Source of the DNA: Tritrichomonas foetus
Taxonomy: Eukaryota; Parabasalia; Tritrichomonadida; Tritrichomonadidae
DNA length: 52,059 nucleotides
NCBI GenBank assembly: GCA_001839685.1
Contig: MLAK01000702.1
Coordinates: 1 to 52,059, forward strand
Direction: 5' to 3'
The notes below the pieces were generated by a model. That model made no database searches. It saw only the letters and a list, made by a program, of their open reading frames with translations, and was not told where the DNA came from. A program made the position numbers and the translations under genes. Of the stretch, positions 9,275-18,514 are shown one piece after another (position 1 is the first letter of the stretch; each line of letters starts with the position of its first letter).

Positions 9275-9480
9275 CAAAAATGTATTTTTTTCACCTTAAA
9301 ATGGTGAATATCTTTCGATGATCGTGTCTATTGATCAAGAAAAATTGTCTCTTTGTAGAGGTCTCCCAGCTCATCTTCTAATTTATTTTTATATTCCACA
9401 GCCAAAAGAAAAGGAAGAAATTAACAAAATAAAGCAAATATCACATTTTAAATAATATTTTCATAATCAAATAAAAAAAA

Positions 9481-12036
9481 TCACTCATTAATAACTTCTT
9501 GAACATAAATGGTAATTGGTCTCTTTGTCAAGCTCGGTAATTTCATTAAGAAATACTTCAATGAATTATGAATGTTTCTGTCGATGATAGTTGAACTCTG
9601 TTTTCCATCATCAGTAGGTTCATAAAAGTTCATGTGTGGTGCCATTCCAAGATCGTAAGAAATTCTATGTTCAAGCTCATCAAATGGATAGCTTAGTGGT
9701 ATTCTAAAGTAGGACTGTGGTGGATCAGTTGATCCATTCACTGATATTCCAATAATTGCAAGATGATAGCGAATATCATAAAACAGCTCAACAGAATCAG
9801 GAACAACTTGAATATCATTTCCATTTTCATCTGGTTCAATTGTCAAATCGACAAAAAGAACATCATCAGAAATATCTTGTCCGAAATATTGAGGGAATTG
9901 TGGTGCTTGTCTAATTGCAGGAAGTTGTTTTCCGAAGTCGAAATGAGGCCGAAAGTCTGGAATTTCAATTGGACACTCGAAAATGATGCAATCTCCATTT
10001 TTGATTCCTTCGTTTGAAAAAGATGCAGATTGATCAAGTAGAGATGCGCTGTAATCACTTTTTTCAATCAGTGGAATCAGAGGAACAGTTTCTTGTACTT
10101 TTAGACTTGATGCAATTGTTGAATAAAGGGAACTAACTGGATCATTAAGTATAACTCGATCACTGCAAATGAATTGTAATGGATAAGGTGCATGCTTCCA
10201 ATAAAATTTCAAAAATACAACGGCTTCATTTTCTCTTAATAAATAATTTCCACTTTCAGGTGCAATTTGTAAGAATAGAACAGGATTTTGAATATTGATA
10301 ACAGTTTCTATTAGTGAGTTGACATCAACAGGAGAAACCAATTGACCTTCCTGAGAAACTTGCCACAAGAGAATTCTTTCGGTATTAGAAATTTTCAAGT
10401 GCGAGGCAATTACATCAATAAATCGACCAACAATAGATCCACGTTGTGCAGGGAATTGATGACTTCCGACTAAACCGCATCCTACTTCACCACGTAAAGT
10501 CGCCTGCTTATAATTATCGATTGTAACAAGTGTGATTAAATAAGGCGGTTCATTTGGTGTAGGAGGTGGATGCGAAACATGTAATGGAATATTTACGGCA
10601 TCACAAGGATTAAACAAAAGAGGAATTTTTGATCGAATTGTATATAGTAATGCAACAGAATCAGTAGAGTTAATTGCAACATTATTAGGAATCTCTGAAA
10701 CTTCGTAACTTCGAAATTCTAACCACCTATCACTATCATGCCCTTGTCGAATATTTGCATGGAATCTTCCATTTTCTGCGCTTCCAGAATGAACCAAAAC
10801 ACTTTGGAGGTCCCATGTTTCAGGCTTTGTTGGAATATTTTCAGGGATAATCATGTTGAAATTAATTGAAAGTGGAATTTTCAAATCGTCGACTAATTTT
10901 TGACAAATTGTTCCAGTTTCGTCGATATTGAATCTTTCTAGAATAACAAAAACGATATATGGAAAACTAGCAATTTCATTTGAAAGAAATGCAGTATGGG
11001 CTCCTTGGCCATTAACAATATATTCTTCTATTTTTTCAGGATTACTACTAAAGGAAGTTAAATATTGAATAAGTGTTTGTGGTTTTTTTTGGTTGATTTT
11101 AATTTCGAGAACTTCAACATCTTGATTTTTTACAGATTCGTAGTTAATATCAGGACATCGAATCACTTTTTTCATGCCAATTTGGAATAATTCATTGAAT
11201 TTTGATCTATCGATATGATCTCTAATTGCAGAAAGAATTGTAGTAAATGCTTCTGAAACATGAGTCATAATTACATGTTCATTTTGCCATCTTGAAATTT
11301 TCACAAATTCTTCAGAAGAAACAGCTTTTTTAGAGGTTTGGAGAGCTGCAAACAATTTCTGGAGCGGTAAAGCTCGATTTTGAGTACCTTCATAACCAAA
11401 AGTATTAATTTTATAAACTAAATTTCTAAAGTATGGAATTGAATATAACATAAGCAAAATAGCATTCAGGCATTCATCACCACCAGTTGTGTTGATTCCA
11501 ACAACTCCATATTTCGCTTTCGCATCATCAATTGGCAATGGCCGAGGCGCTGGCGCGATTGCTGGAGGCGCAGTTAGTGATTGAAGTGGCATTTCGTACG
11601 GACGAAGTGTATGTCGAAAGAGGAATTCAATTCGAAGCCTGCCTGTTTTTAAATCGATATATCCTGATCCTTCTGTTAATTCTGACCACCGGACGTTAAA
11701 ATCGATATACGATCGAAGCGCTGTTGATGAATAAATAGCATGTGTTGTTTTTTCTTGATTTTTCGAGGGATCGATATTTAGTAGTCTGACTGTCAGATCC
11801 ATCGGACATTCTTGCGTCAAACTATTGAAAAATACAATGACGCTTACCCGAGTTCCAACTCTGTTTAAATAATTGAGAAAGCGGAGATACATATAAGTGT
11901 CATTATTGATCTGAAGCTTTTGGGATTGCGCGCGACACTCTTCATGTGGAAAATCATCGATAACCCAAACACCTGCCATCGTCCAAGTGCCATCGGAATC
12001 TTGTGTAAAATTGTAAATTGTCTTGTTTTGATCCAT
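9481..12036 (-). CDS. USP7-like MATH/C19 protein lacking the catalytic triad
   Basis: 851 aa from the ATG at 12036; an in-frame ATG at 12066 would add ten residues. It has full USP7 architecture: a MATH/TRAF domain (about 15-145), a C19 deubiquitinase fold (about 175-445), the ICP0-binding UBL-like region (about 580-690, VFLKFYWKHAPYPLQF) and the C-terminal C2-type UBL region (about 725-851). The Cys box aligns without gaps to USP7, but the nucleophile position is Glu188 (GGDECLNA, with Cys189 one place later) and the oxyanion Asn is Thr184. In the His box (VLVHSGSAENGRFHANI) the catalytic His is Arg424, and the following Asp box reads EFRSYEV. By family knowledge this should be inactive, so it is likely a ubiquitin- or partner-binding scaffold. 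I infer pseudo-enzyme status from the alignment by eye. Confidence 0.85.
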   Translation of the reverse strand: MDQNKTIYNFTQDSDGTWTMAGVWVIDDFPHEECRAQSQKLQINNDTYMYLRFLNYLNRVGTRVSVIVFFNSLTQECPMDLTVRLLNIDPSKNQEKTTHAIYSSTALRSYIDFNVRWSELTEGSGYIDLKTGRLRIEFLFRHTLRPYEMPLQSLTAPPAIAPAPRPLPIDDAKAKYGVVGINTTGGDECLNAILLMLYSIPYFRNLVYKINTFGYEGTQNRALPLQKLFAALQTSKKAVSSEEFVKISRWQNEHVIMTHVSEAFTTILSAIRDHIDRSKFNELFQIGMKKVIRCPDINYESVKNQDVEVLEIKINQKKPQTLIQYLTSFSSNPEKIEEYIVNGQGAHTAFLSNEIASFPYIVFVILERFNIDETGTICQKLVDDLKIPLSINFNMIIPENIPTKPETWDLQSVLVHSGSAENGRFHANIRQGHDSDRWLEFRSYEVSEIPNNVAINSTDSVALLYTIRSKIPLLFNPCDAVNIPLHVSHPPPTPNEPPYLITLVTIDNYKQATLRGEVGCGLVGSHQFPAQRGSIVGRFIDVIASHLKISNTERILLWQVSQEGQLVSPVDVNSLIETVINIQNPVLFLQIAPESGNYLLRENEAVVFLKFYWKHAPYPLQFICSDRVILNDPVSSLYSTIASSLKVQETVPLIPLIEKSDYSASLLDQSASFSNEGIKNGDCIIFECPIEIPDFRPHFDFGKQLPAIRQAPQFPQYFGQDISDDVLFVDLTIEPDENGNDIQVVPDSVELFYDIRYHLAIIGISVNGSTDPPQSYFRIPLSYPFDELEHRISYDLGMAPHMNFYEPTDDGKQSSTIIDRNIHNSLKYFLMKLPSLTKRPITIYVQEVINE

Positions 12037-12688
12037 TTTCGAAATCTTGAAAATTTTTCTGAACATATCGGCGTATTTATCACATCAGATAGTCATCATT
12101 TTTCGACCATTTATAAGTGTCATTTTTGTTTTCTCACAATTTCTGACAAAAATTTTGAGATCATTTCATTTCATTCCATATTTGAAAGAATATTAGTAAT
12201 GAAATATAATCATGAAATCCATTCCACAATTTTGGTCAATTACTGAGACCAGAAAGTCAGAAATAAAGTTTAGCGTTAATGAGATCAATTGATGATACAA
12301 AGTGACCAATTATACTCAGTAAACATCAAGATCATAGAAGAGCGATTTATTAATCACACATGAGTGAAATATTGGATAGAATTTGATGCAGTGGGAGAAA
12401 TCGCAAACATACTCGTGTATTTTTTTGATTAAAAATGAGTCTCAAAGGAAGATGTCACCAAAAAAATTTGAATCAAATCATGTGCATCAAAATCTGTTGC
12501 CAAGAAATATTTATATTAATTTCGATTATTAATCATCATTTTAGCTTGGAAAAATGGAAAATAACGATCTGTCAAATGAAAATGATATGTCCGAATATGA
12601 GAGCATTCATTATGAGAACATTCATAATTAGAAATTAAATAAATCGAACTATATTATGGCAATAGTTAGGTTTTATTAATACATACAT
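12037..12688. other. AT-rich intergenic region
   Basis: Upstream region of the USP7-like gene and 3' region of the MAP kinase gene (both minus). Small frames at 11920-12246 and 12435-12638 are without domains and look random. I see nothing else. Confidence 0.6.
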
Positions 12689-13753
12689 TTATTTGTTTTT
12701 GGGATGATAAAGACAAACTTCATCCCAAATATATTGTTTCATTTGTCTCATAGTGACACTGTTATTTTCAAAATTAAAATCATCCATTGGATACGTCACA
12801 GGTTCATCAAATGGATCATGAAGATTCTTGAAGTATGGATGTTCAATTGCTTCATCTGCCAAAATACGTTTTGTGGGATCCCAAGTCAGCATTTTCTGAA
12901 TTAGATCAATTTCATATTTTGTTGCTGAAGAAATCAACTTTTCCCAATTCACCATCGGACGATGTGGAATTGATTTCATATATTTTCTTGCTTTGAAGGA
13001 AGTGATACTTGCAAGATCTTCATTTGTTGGTGATCCAATCTTTTCTACGATCACAGACAATTGGTTTAAGCAGGATCTTCCCGGAAATAGTGGCTTTCTC
13101 ATAATAAGTTCATAAAAAATACATCCAACACTCCACATATCCATTGCTGGTCCATATTTTCCAATTCCTAATAAAACTTCTGGAGCTCTGTACCATCTAG
13201 TGGTAACATATTCTGACAAAAATTCATGTTCATCTTGAATTCGTGCAAGTCCGAAATCACAAATTTTTAAATCGCAGTTGGAATTTACAAGTAAATTGCT
13301 TGGCTTTAAGTCTCGATGCAAAATATTTGCAGAATGAACATATTTTAAGCCACGAAGAATTTGATACATGAAATATCTTCTATGATCCATGGAAAGTTTC
13401 TGTTTGCTATATATAATTTGATGAAGATCAGTATCCATTAAATCTAAAACAACAATCAAAGTATTGAATTTCGAAAAATTGTTAGTAGCTGTTACATCAA
13501 CTAAATTAGTAATATTTTCATGCTTTAAATTTGCAAGAATTTTGATTTCTCGGAGAGTACGTTTAGCATCAAGAATTGAATCGAAAATTTCTCCTACACG
13601 CTTAACAGCAACATGTTTACCAGTTATTGTATCTAATGCAGCATAAACAATTCCGTATGCGCCTTGTCCAAGGATTCGTTCGAATTTGTATCGTCCACGT
13701 GTTTCAACCTCAAGTTGCGCAATGTCAAGTCCTACTGATTCGAGATCAGTCAT
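12689..13753 (-). CDS. ERK-type MAP kinase with SEY activation motif
   Basis: 354 aa from the ATG at 13753. The frame is open to 13792, but that codon is TTG, and a TCATT initiator-like motif lies at 13758-13762. All kinase landmarks are present: the GQGAYGIVY loop (29-37), Lys51 (HVAVK), HRDLKPSN (146-153), DFG (166-168), and the CMGC activation segment ending TTRWYRAPE. The dual-phosphorylation motif is Ser180-Glu181-Tyr182 where ERKs have TEY. The MAPK insert and C-terminal extension are also present. It is predicted to be an active Ser/Thr kinase phosphorylated by a MAP2K. Substrates and pathway in this organism are unknown. Confidence 0.92.
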   Translation of the reverse strand: MTDLESVGLDIAQLEVETRGRYKFERILGQGAYGIVYAALDTITGKHVAVKRVGEIFDSILDAKRTLREIKILANLKHENITNLVDVTATNNFSKFNTLIVVLDLMDTDLHQIIYSKQKLSMDHRRYFMYQILRGLKYVHSANILHRDLKPSNLLVNSNCDLKICDFGLARIQDEHEFLSEYVTTRWYRAPEVLLGIGKYGPAMDMWSVGCIFYELIMRKPLFPGRSCLNQLSVIVEKIGSPTNEDLASITSFKARKYMKSIPHRPMVNWEKLISSATKYEIDLIQKMLTWDPTKRILADEAIEHPYFKNLHDPFDEPVTYPMDDFNFENNSVTMRQMKQYIWDEVCLYHPKNK

Positions 13754-13757
13754 CGAA

Positions 13758-13762
13758 AATGA
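13758..13762 (-). promoter_or_regulatory. initiator-like TCATT of the MAP kinase gene
   Basis: GTTCATTTTCG on the minus strand puts the A seven nt before the ATG at 13753, a leader length typical of trichomonads. It is the main reason for choosing that start. Confidence 0.5.
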
Positions 13763-14608
13763 ACTGATGAATTTGAATACAATACCATTCAAAATTGAAA
13801 TAGAAAAACGACAAATTTATTGTCAATTTCTGAGGAAAAAATACACGTTAAAAAATTCGAAAAAGTAACGTTTACTTCATTTGAAATGAATTATTTCTAT
13901 AATGAATTCAATTTTTTATAACATTATCTGAAATTTTACAGCTTTTTCAAATATGATTTATATCCTCTCAAAATTTGAAAAAGTTATAGCAAATTCCAGT
14001 GTTGATGTCTACACCTGAGCATAATAGAAACACTAAAAATTGCGCCAAAAAATTGTATCAAATTTGCTAAGTCATTTTAAACATGTCAATAGGTGGCTTA
14101 AAATTGATATATGACTCCATTAACTTTTCTCAAAACCTCGAATTTTTTATTTCCCTATTCCTAAATTAGAAAGACCAAATTGTTCACAAAATGAAAAATA
14201 ACATTGTTTTTTAACCAAAACATCATAATGGAATATAATAAAAATTTTTTATTAGATGTCGAATCTTACAAGGAATGACCTGAATACCAAAAACTATATT
14301 GTCATTTCCACTCTGAAGAATCGTCTGGTCAAATTATTATTTATCCCATTTTATTTGGCGATAATAATGAATAAAATGTCTTTTAAATACATTTCTCAAG
14401 TCTCAATTAATAAAAAACATTTTGATTTAGACAACTATTTGGTTAGCTATAGTAAGTTATCATAATGATGACTATTTATGTGATTTTGATGTTTCTTCAC
14501 CTGTAATAAAACTCTAATTGTTCGGATATTTTCGACTTATTAGAAAAATCATGGAATGTAATTCTATTCTGATTTAAAAATATTGTTCATAATTTCAGAA
14601 AGCAGGAA
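13763..14608. other. AT-rich intergenic region
   Basis: Very AT-rich, with A and T runs. A plus-strand frame at 14256-14465 has random hydrophobic composition and no promoter motif. I see no gene, repeat or RNA before the tRNA. Confidence 0.6.
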
Positions 14609-14688
14609 GGTTGTTTGGCCGAGTGGTCCAAGGCGCCAGTTTAAGGCACTGGTCCGAGAGGGCGTGGGTTCGAACCCCACAGCAACCA
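14609..14688 (+). tRNA. tRNA-Leu (anticodon AAG)
   Basis: 80 nt including the discriminator A. The acceptor GGTTGTT (14609-14615) pairs with AGCAACC (14681-14687). The D arm carries GGCCGAGTGGTCCAAGGC, the anticodon stem CCAGT/ACTGG encloses the loop TTAAGGC (anticodon AAG), a class II variable arm follows, and the T arm is GTGGG-TTCGAAC-CCCAC. There is no intron and no encoded CCA. A TTTT run starts at 14689, as expected for polymerase III termination. The T arm contains the internal B box (GGTTCGAACCC). Confidence 0.96.
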
Positions 14689-15043
14689 TTTTATCACTTT
14701 TTTGTTCCTCAAATTTTCCTCTTCTTGTTTTCTTGTAAAGATGAACTTTTTGGAATTGCAATCATTTATTCGCACAAACATAGTCTCTTTCTCTTATTTC
14801 AACCAATTTTTCACATATTACATTACAACTTGCACTATTCTATCTATCAGTCATTTCGAAGCAAAATCTGATTTAATCACTCTCTTAATAACCTCCGATA
14901 AATTAATCTTTTGAATCTTAGATATTCATGTTTTTCGTCTTGATACCGAATTCTTTCTAATCATCATGCACGTTTAACAAACCAAATAATAATTCAATTT
15001 TCAATTCATACTTTCATAATTGTCAAAAAGTTAGAAACTTTTC
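14689..15043. other. spacer between tRNA and lipase gene
   Basis: Holds the TTTT terminator of the tRNA at its left end and the TCATA initiator-like site of the lipase gene (15014-15018) at its right end. Nothing else is seen. Confidence 0.55.
15014..15018 (+). promoter_or_regulatory. initiator-like TCATA of the lipase gene
   Basis: CTTTCATAAT, with the A 28 nt before the ATG at 15044. It fits TCA-Y-W. Confidence 0.4.
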
Positions 15044-16249
15044 ATGTTTCGAAAAGTCACTTCTTTTCTCGGTTATGCAAAAGACACCGTTAAAGATGGA
15101 TTCAACAAAGTTCTTGGATCACATGAAGTAGTTAGAAATGCTCTTGTCGCCAAAAACATCGTCTCATCTCCAACTTCGTTTACATTCGCCTATTTCATGA
15201 ACAAAATCATCAATACTCTTTCGCCACCCGATGAAACAGATGACGGAAACAACGATTTTACTTCAGAAGAGTTGAATTTGATCCAAATTTGTGCAAAACT
15301 TGCAAGCGATGTTTATTTAGAAGCAGGCGAGAGAACACTGCCAAAAGAAGCGGGCGAATTAATTTATGAGCCAACTTTGACCAATTCTTCTGCCGTACCT
15401 TTCGCCATTATGAATAGTGATGAATTGAATATGATATTTGTGAGCTGCAGAGGATCTTATTGTTTCAGAGATTTCTTTACTGATTTCAATGCTAATGCGG
15501 TTGATGCATTTGATGGTCTCATGCATAGTGGCGTTTTAAAGGCAGCTCTAAGTGTTTATGCAATTTGCAAAGACCTCATTATTCAAGTTTCTCAGCAAAA
15601 TGGAAATAGACCAGTTATATTTACTGGCCATAGTCTCGGAGCTGCTGTTGCAGCTACTGTTTCTGAAATACTTAAACAGGATTTCCCAGACTTTCCAGCA
15701 AGGTCGATAGTTTTCGCACCAGCTGCGTGTATCAGTCGTGACTTATGGCAGAAATCTAGAGAACATTGTTTATCATTTGTAATGAGTGGTGATTTTGTTC
15801 CATTTCTCTCATTTCATAACATTGCAGCTTATTCATCAGAATATTTGCCAGATTTTATCAAAAATTATATCGATGATCTCGTTAGACGCGAGGTGTCTCG
15901 TCCAACCAAAGAAGTTGAAATTGATATGACTTCCAATCCCTTCGAAAAACCACCACCAACATTAGAAGAAGTCTATCTTGAATTAAACAATGAATCTGGA
16001 TATAGGACTACTGCACTTTTCCCTCCAGGAGAGTTGTATTTACTTGATTTGAGTGGAGATATTTTTAAATCTGTTGATTTAAGAAAAATTCGAAGCTGTG
16101 AATACTTTGGAAGGTTTATTCCAGGACTTGAAGAATTCAACCACTCAATGGATATTTACGCTGAATGTATAAACAAAATTTATTTAACTCAAGTTGAAAA
16201 GGAAAAAAATGAAGAACAAAATTTAAGTCAAAATAAAATCGGATGTTAG
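15044..16249 (+). CDS. class 3 lipase family protein
   Basis: 401 aa. The alpha/beta-hydrolase core runs from about 75 to 265. The nucleophile elbow TGHSLGAAVA puts the catalytic Ser at 197, the Asp in MSGDFVPF (Asp250) fits the acid, and the family's characteristic VSCRGS segment (134-138) precedes them. A late His, perhaps in the LEEFNHSMD segment near 368, could complete the triad. There is no signal peptide, and the N-terminus is amphipathic, so a cytosolic or membrane-associated enzyme related to diacylglycerol lipases is likely. The C-terminus is rich in Lys, Glu and Asn. The triacylglycerol, diacylglycerol or phospholipid substrate cannot be told from the sequence. Confidence 0.85.
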   Translation: MFRKVTSFLGYAKDTVKDGFNKVLGSHEVVRNALVAKNIVSSPTSFTFAYFMNKIINTLSPPDETDDGNNDFTSEELNLIQICAKLASDVYLEAGERTLPKEAGELIYEPTLTNSSAVPFAIMNSDELNMIFVSCRGSYCFRDFFTDFNANAVDAFDGLMHSGVLKAALSVYAICKDLIIQVSQQNGNRPVIFTGHSLGAAVAATVSEILKQDFPDFPARSIVFAPAACISRDLWQKSREHCLSFVMSGDFVPFLSFHNIAAYSSEYLPDFIKNYIDDLVRREVSRPTKEVEIDMTSNPFEKPPPTLEEVYLELNNESGYRTTALFPPGELYLLDLSGDIFKSVDLRKIRSCEYFGRFIPGLEEFNHSMDIYAECINKIYLTQVEKEKNEEQNLSQNKIGC

Positions 16250-16591
16250 ATTTATAAAAATTATAACTATTTTTATCAGAAAGCTATGACTTTTATTCCA
16301 TTATCTTTCTTTATTTTTTATCAATCCTTCTTTGAAAAATACATTCTTCATTATAAAAATGAAAACAAACTTCATGAATACATTTAAATCTTAAAAACTA
16401 AAATAAATTAGTGAGATAGATTAATAAAATGAAATACAGGTTAATAAAATGAAATACAAATTAATAAAATGAGATGCAGGTTAATAAAAGAATATGAAAC
16501 CTAATCCATATAATGTGAGAGAGTAATAAATATAAGACAATATGATTTCCAGATGATAAATATTTTTGAGGATAGATTTATTGGTCCGAAA
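16250..16591. other. convergent 3' spacer with tandem repeat
   Basis: Lies between the 3' ends of the lipase and 5-phosphatase genes. It holds the 20-bp tandem repeat at 16421-16500, otherwise only AT-rich sequence. Confidence 0.6.
16421..16500. repeat. 20-bp tandem repeat, four units
   Basis: Three close copies of TTAATAAAATGARATRCARR (16421-16440, 16441-16460, 16461-16480) are followed by a diverged fourth (16481-16500). The period is exactly 20, the same as the unrelated array at the right end of the window. Confidence 0.8.
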
Positions 16592-17488
16592 TTAAGAATG
16601 AATTGATTTGAATTGATAGACTGCCATAACAGGGCGGTGATCACTGAGACGATGTGGAATTACAGAATATTCCAAATTCTCAGGCGATTCCTCTTCTTCA
16701 GCTGTGTAGACTAGAATACGGTCTGTGTATGATGGAATCCTTTTCAATGGTGAAGTATCATAAACGTCACACTTATTGTCATATTTATAAGTTGGTGGAA
16801 AGTTAATTTTAGGTTCTTTAAACATTTTGATTTTTGGATGCTCATTTTGGGCTCGATTTAATTGATCATAATCCGAAATTTTATTTATCTTACCTTTTTC
16901 AATCAGTTTTAGTACTTTAGGACGTTCAAGTTCAATTCGATAGTTGAGATCACCCATAAAAATAGTACATTCATCATTCAACATTTTATCACACACTGCG
17001 AGCCATGAATTATTTCTAATTTGATAATTCTCATCAAAACATTCGAGATGATTTCCTACAATTGTCATTTCTTTGTTATTAATCTTTTGTGTGACAGCAA
17101 CTGATGCTTTACTACAAGGACGATTTTCTCTTTCGTGTAAAATATAAGAAGAATTAATAAATTCATAAGAAATATTAGAATCATTATTCACAAACACAAA
17201 GAGTGCCATTGTTCCCCAATTTTCAGCAAATTTAATAGTGTGATTTTTCAATTCACTGATTAGAACATCTTTCCATAAGTTAAAAGGTGGTTCAACTTTG
17301 AAATCAATCATGTCCTCTGTTCTTCCAATTTCTTCAAGTGACAAAGAAACAAAATCCGAATTAGTATCTAGGATTCGGGATATTGCATCTGTGATTCCCT
17401 CTTCTGGGGAATGAAGACCAACATTCCAGGTTACAAATACTCCCTGAAAACGTTGACATGATTGCGCAGTTGATTCATGCTGAGTCAT
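16592..17488 (-). CDS. inositol polyphosphate 5-phosphatase
   Basis: 298 aa, essentially one catalytic domain of the endonuclease/exonuclease/phosphatase fold. Visible landmarks are WNVG (21-24), the metal-binding LEEIGR (51-56), GNHLEC (145-150), GDLNYRI (169-175), PPTYKYD (211-217), the 5-phosphatase signature IPSYTDRIL (231-239) and the catalytic SDHRPV (262-267). It should remove the 5-phosphate from phosphoinositides or soluble inositol phosphates. There is no SAC, SH2, RhoGAP or CaaX element, so it is a minimal catalytic form and membrane targeting must come from partners. The start at the ATG at 17488 gives just enough sequence before the first strand. Confidence 0.92.
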   Translation of the reverse strand: MTQHESTAQSCQRFQGVFVTWNVGLHSPEEGITDAISRILDTNSDFVSLSLEEIGRTEDMIDFKVEPPFNLWKDVLISELKNHTIKFAENWGTMALFVFVNNDSNISYEFINSSYILHERENRPCSKASVAVTQKINNKEMTIVGNHLECFDENYQIRNNSWLAVCDKMLNDECTIFMGDLNYRIELERPKVLKLIEKGKINKISDYDQLNRAQNEHPKIKMFKEPKINFPPTYKYDNKCDVYDTSPLKRIPSYTDRILVYTAEEEESPENLEYSVIPHRLSDHRPVMAVYQFKSIHS

Positions 17489-18514
17489 CTTTAGGATTCG
17501 TCAAAAAAATTTGTTGAAATTTTTTAAATAATATTCAATTTTCTATGCTTGATAAAATCGCAATTGAAAAACTTGATGTGAAAATTTTCATCATCTCAAC
17601 ATTTGGAATATATTCAATTTCCTATGAGTTTGGTAAGTGCGATGTGAAAGGTTAAATAAAGGCCAAAATTGAAAAAAATCAAAAGGGTAAATGTGATGTG
17701 AACTTTGCTGGTTCTTCACTGCGCTCCCTCCGTCGTGTTCACGCGCCAATACATCCTCCAATGGCCGAATCACATCACATATGCACATTTATGATGTCAA
17801 CCAACAAAACTCATCGGAAAAAAAAAAAAAAGAAATCCTGCCCAGCATTTTGAATAACAAAAAAATTACAAATAGGTAAAGTCATACGTTTGTTATTTGG
17901 TCATTCTTGTCATAACATCAATAAAATCAAAAATTCTTCATTTAAAAAGAAAAATATAATGGTTAATTAATGACGTTAAGGTTCTTAAATATTAGGTAGG
18001 TATTGAATAATTTTATGTGTTAGGAAAAATCGACGTACATATTATAATTCATGGTTTCGATAATCTTTAAAAAATAAGCAGGATAAGTGGCTTTGGTGAC
18101 AGAGTCGTATATTTCCTCCAAAACTTTCCCAATGAGAAGTTAAAGTCATTTTTTTCAAGAAGACAATCATTTTAAATGTATAGCTCCACCTAATATTTCA
18201 AATGATCGTTCGTATTTTTACAGATTAGTGTTTGGTGTTTCAACATTGCATTAACAAATATCTGAATTATTTAAATCTGCATGAAATGCTCAAAATTCGA
18301 TTGTTGATGACCATAGATTAAATGATGATATTGAAATAAAAGTGATCAGTATAACTTTAACTGTAGTTATTAATAACTACTAATGAAAACATGAAACTAA
18401 GTTATTAAAAATTAACAAATTAATATATTTACATAAAACCTTTTTGGTCAAAAAATACCCATTAAGTAACTTAAATCTGTTAAGATTAAGATAACTTAAT
18501 TGTGAATAAAAACA
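17489..18514. other. gene-free kilobase
   Basis: Upstream of the 5-phosphatase gene and 3' of the WD40 gene. It contains an A13 run near 17820, a short GC-richer patch at about 17705-17765 (including CACTGCGCTCCCTCC, which recalls the arms near 50500 and 51414), and a TTAA-rich stretch at 18390-18510. A minus-strand frame of 65 codons (17591-17788) has no supporting features. Confidence 0.55.
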
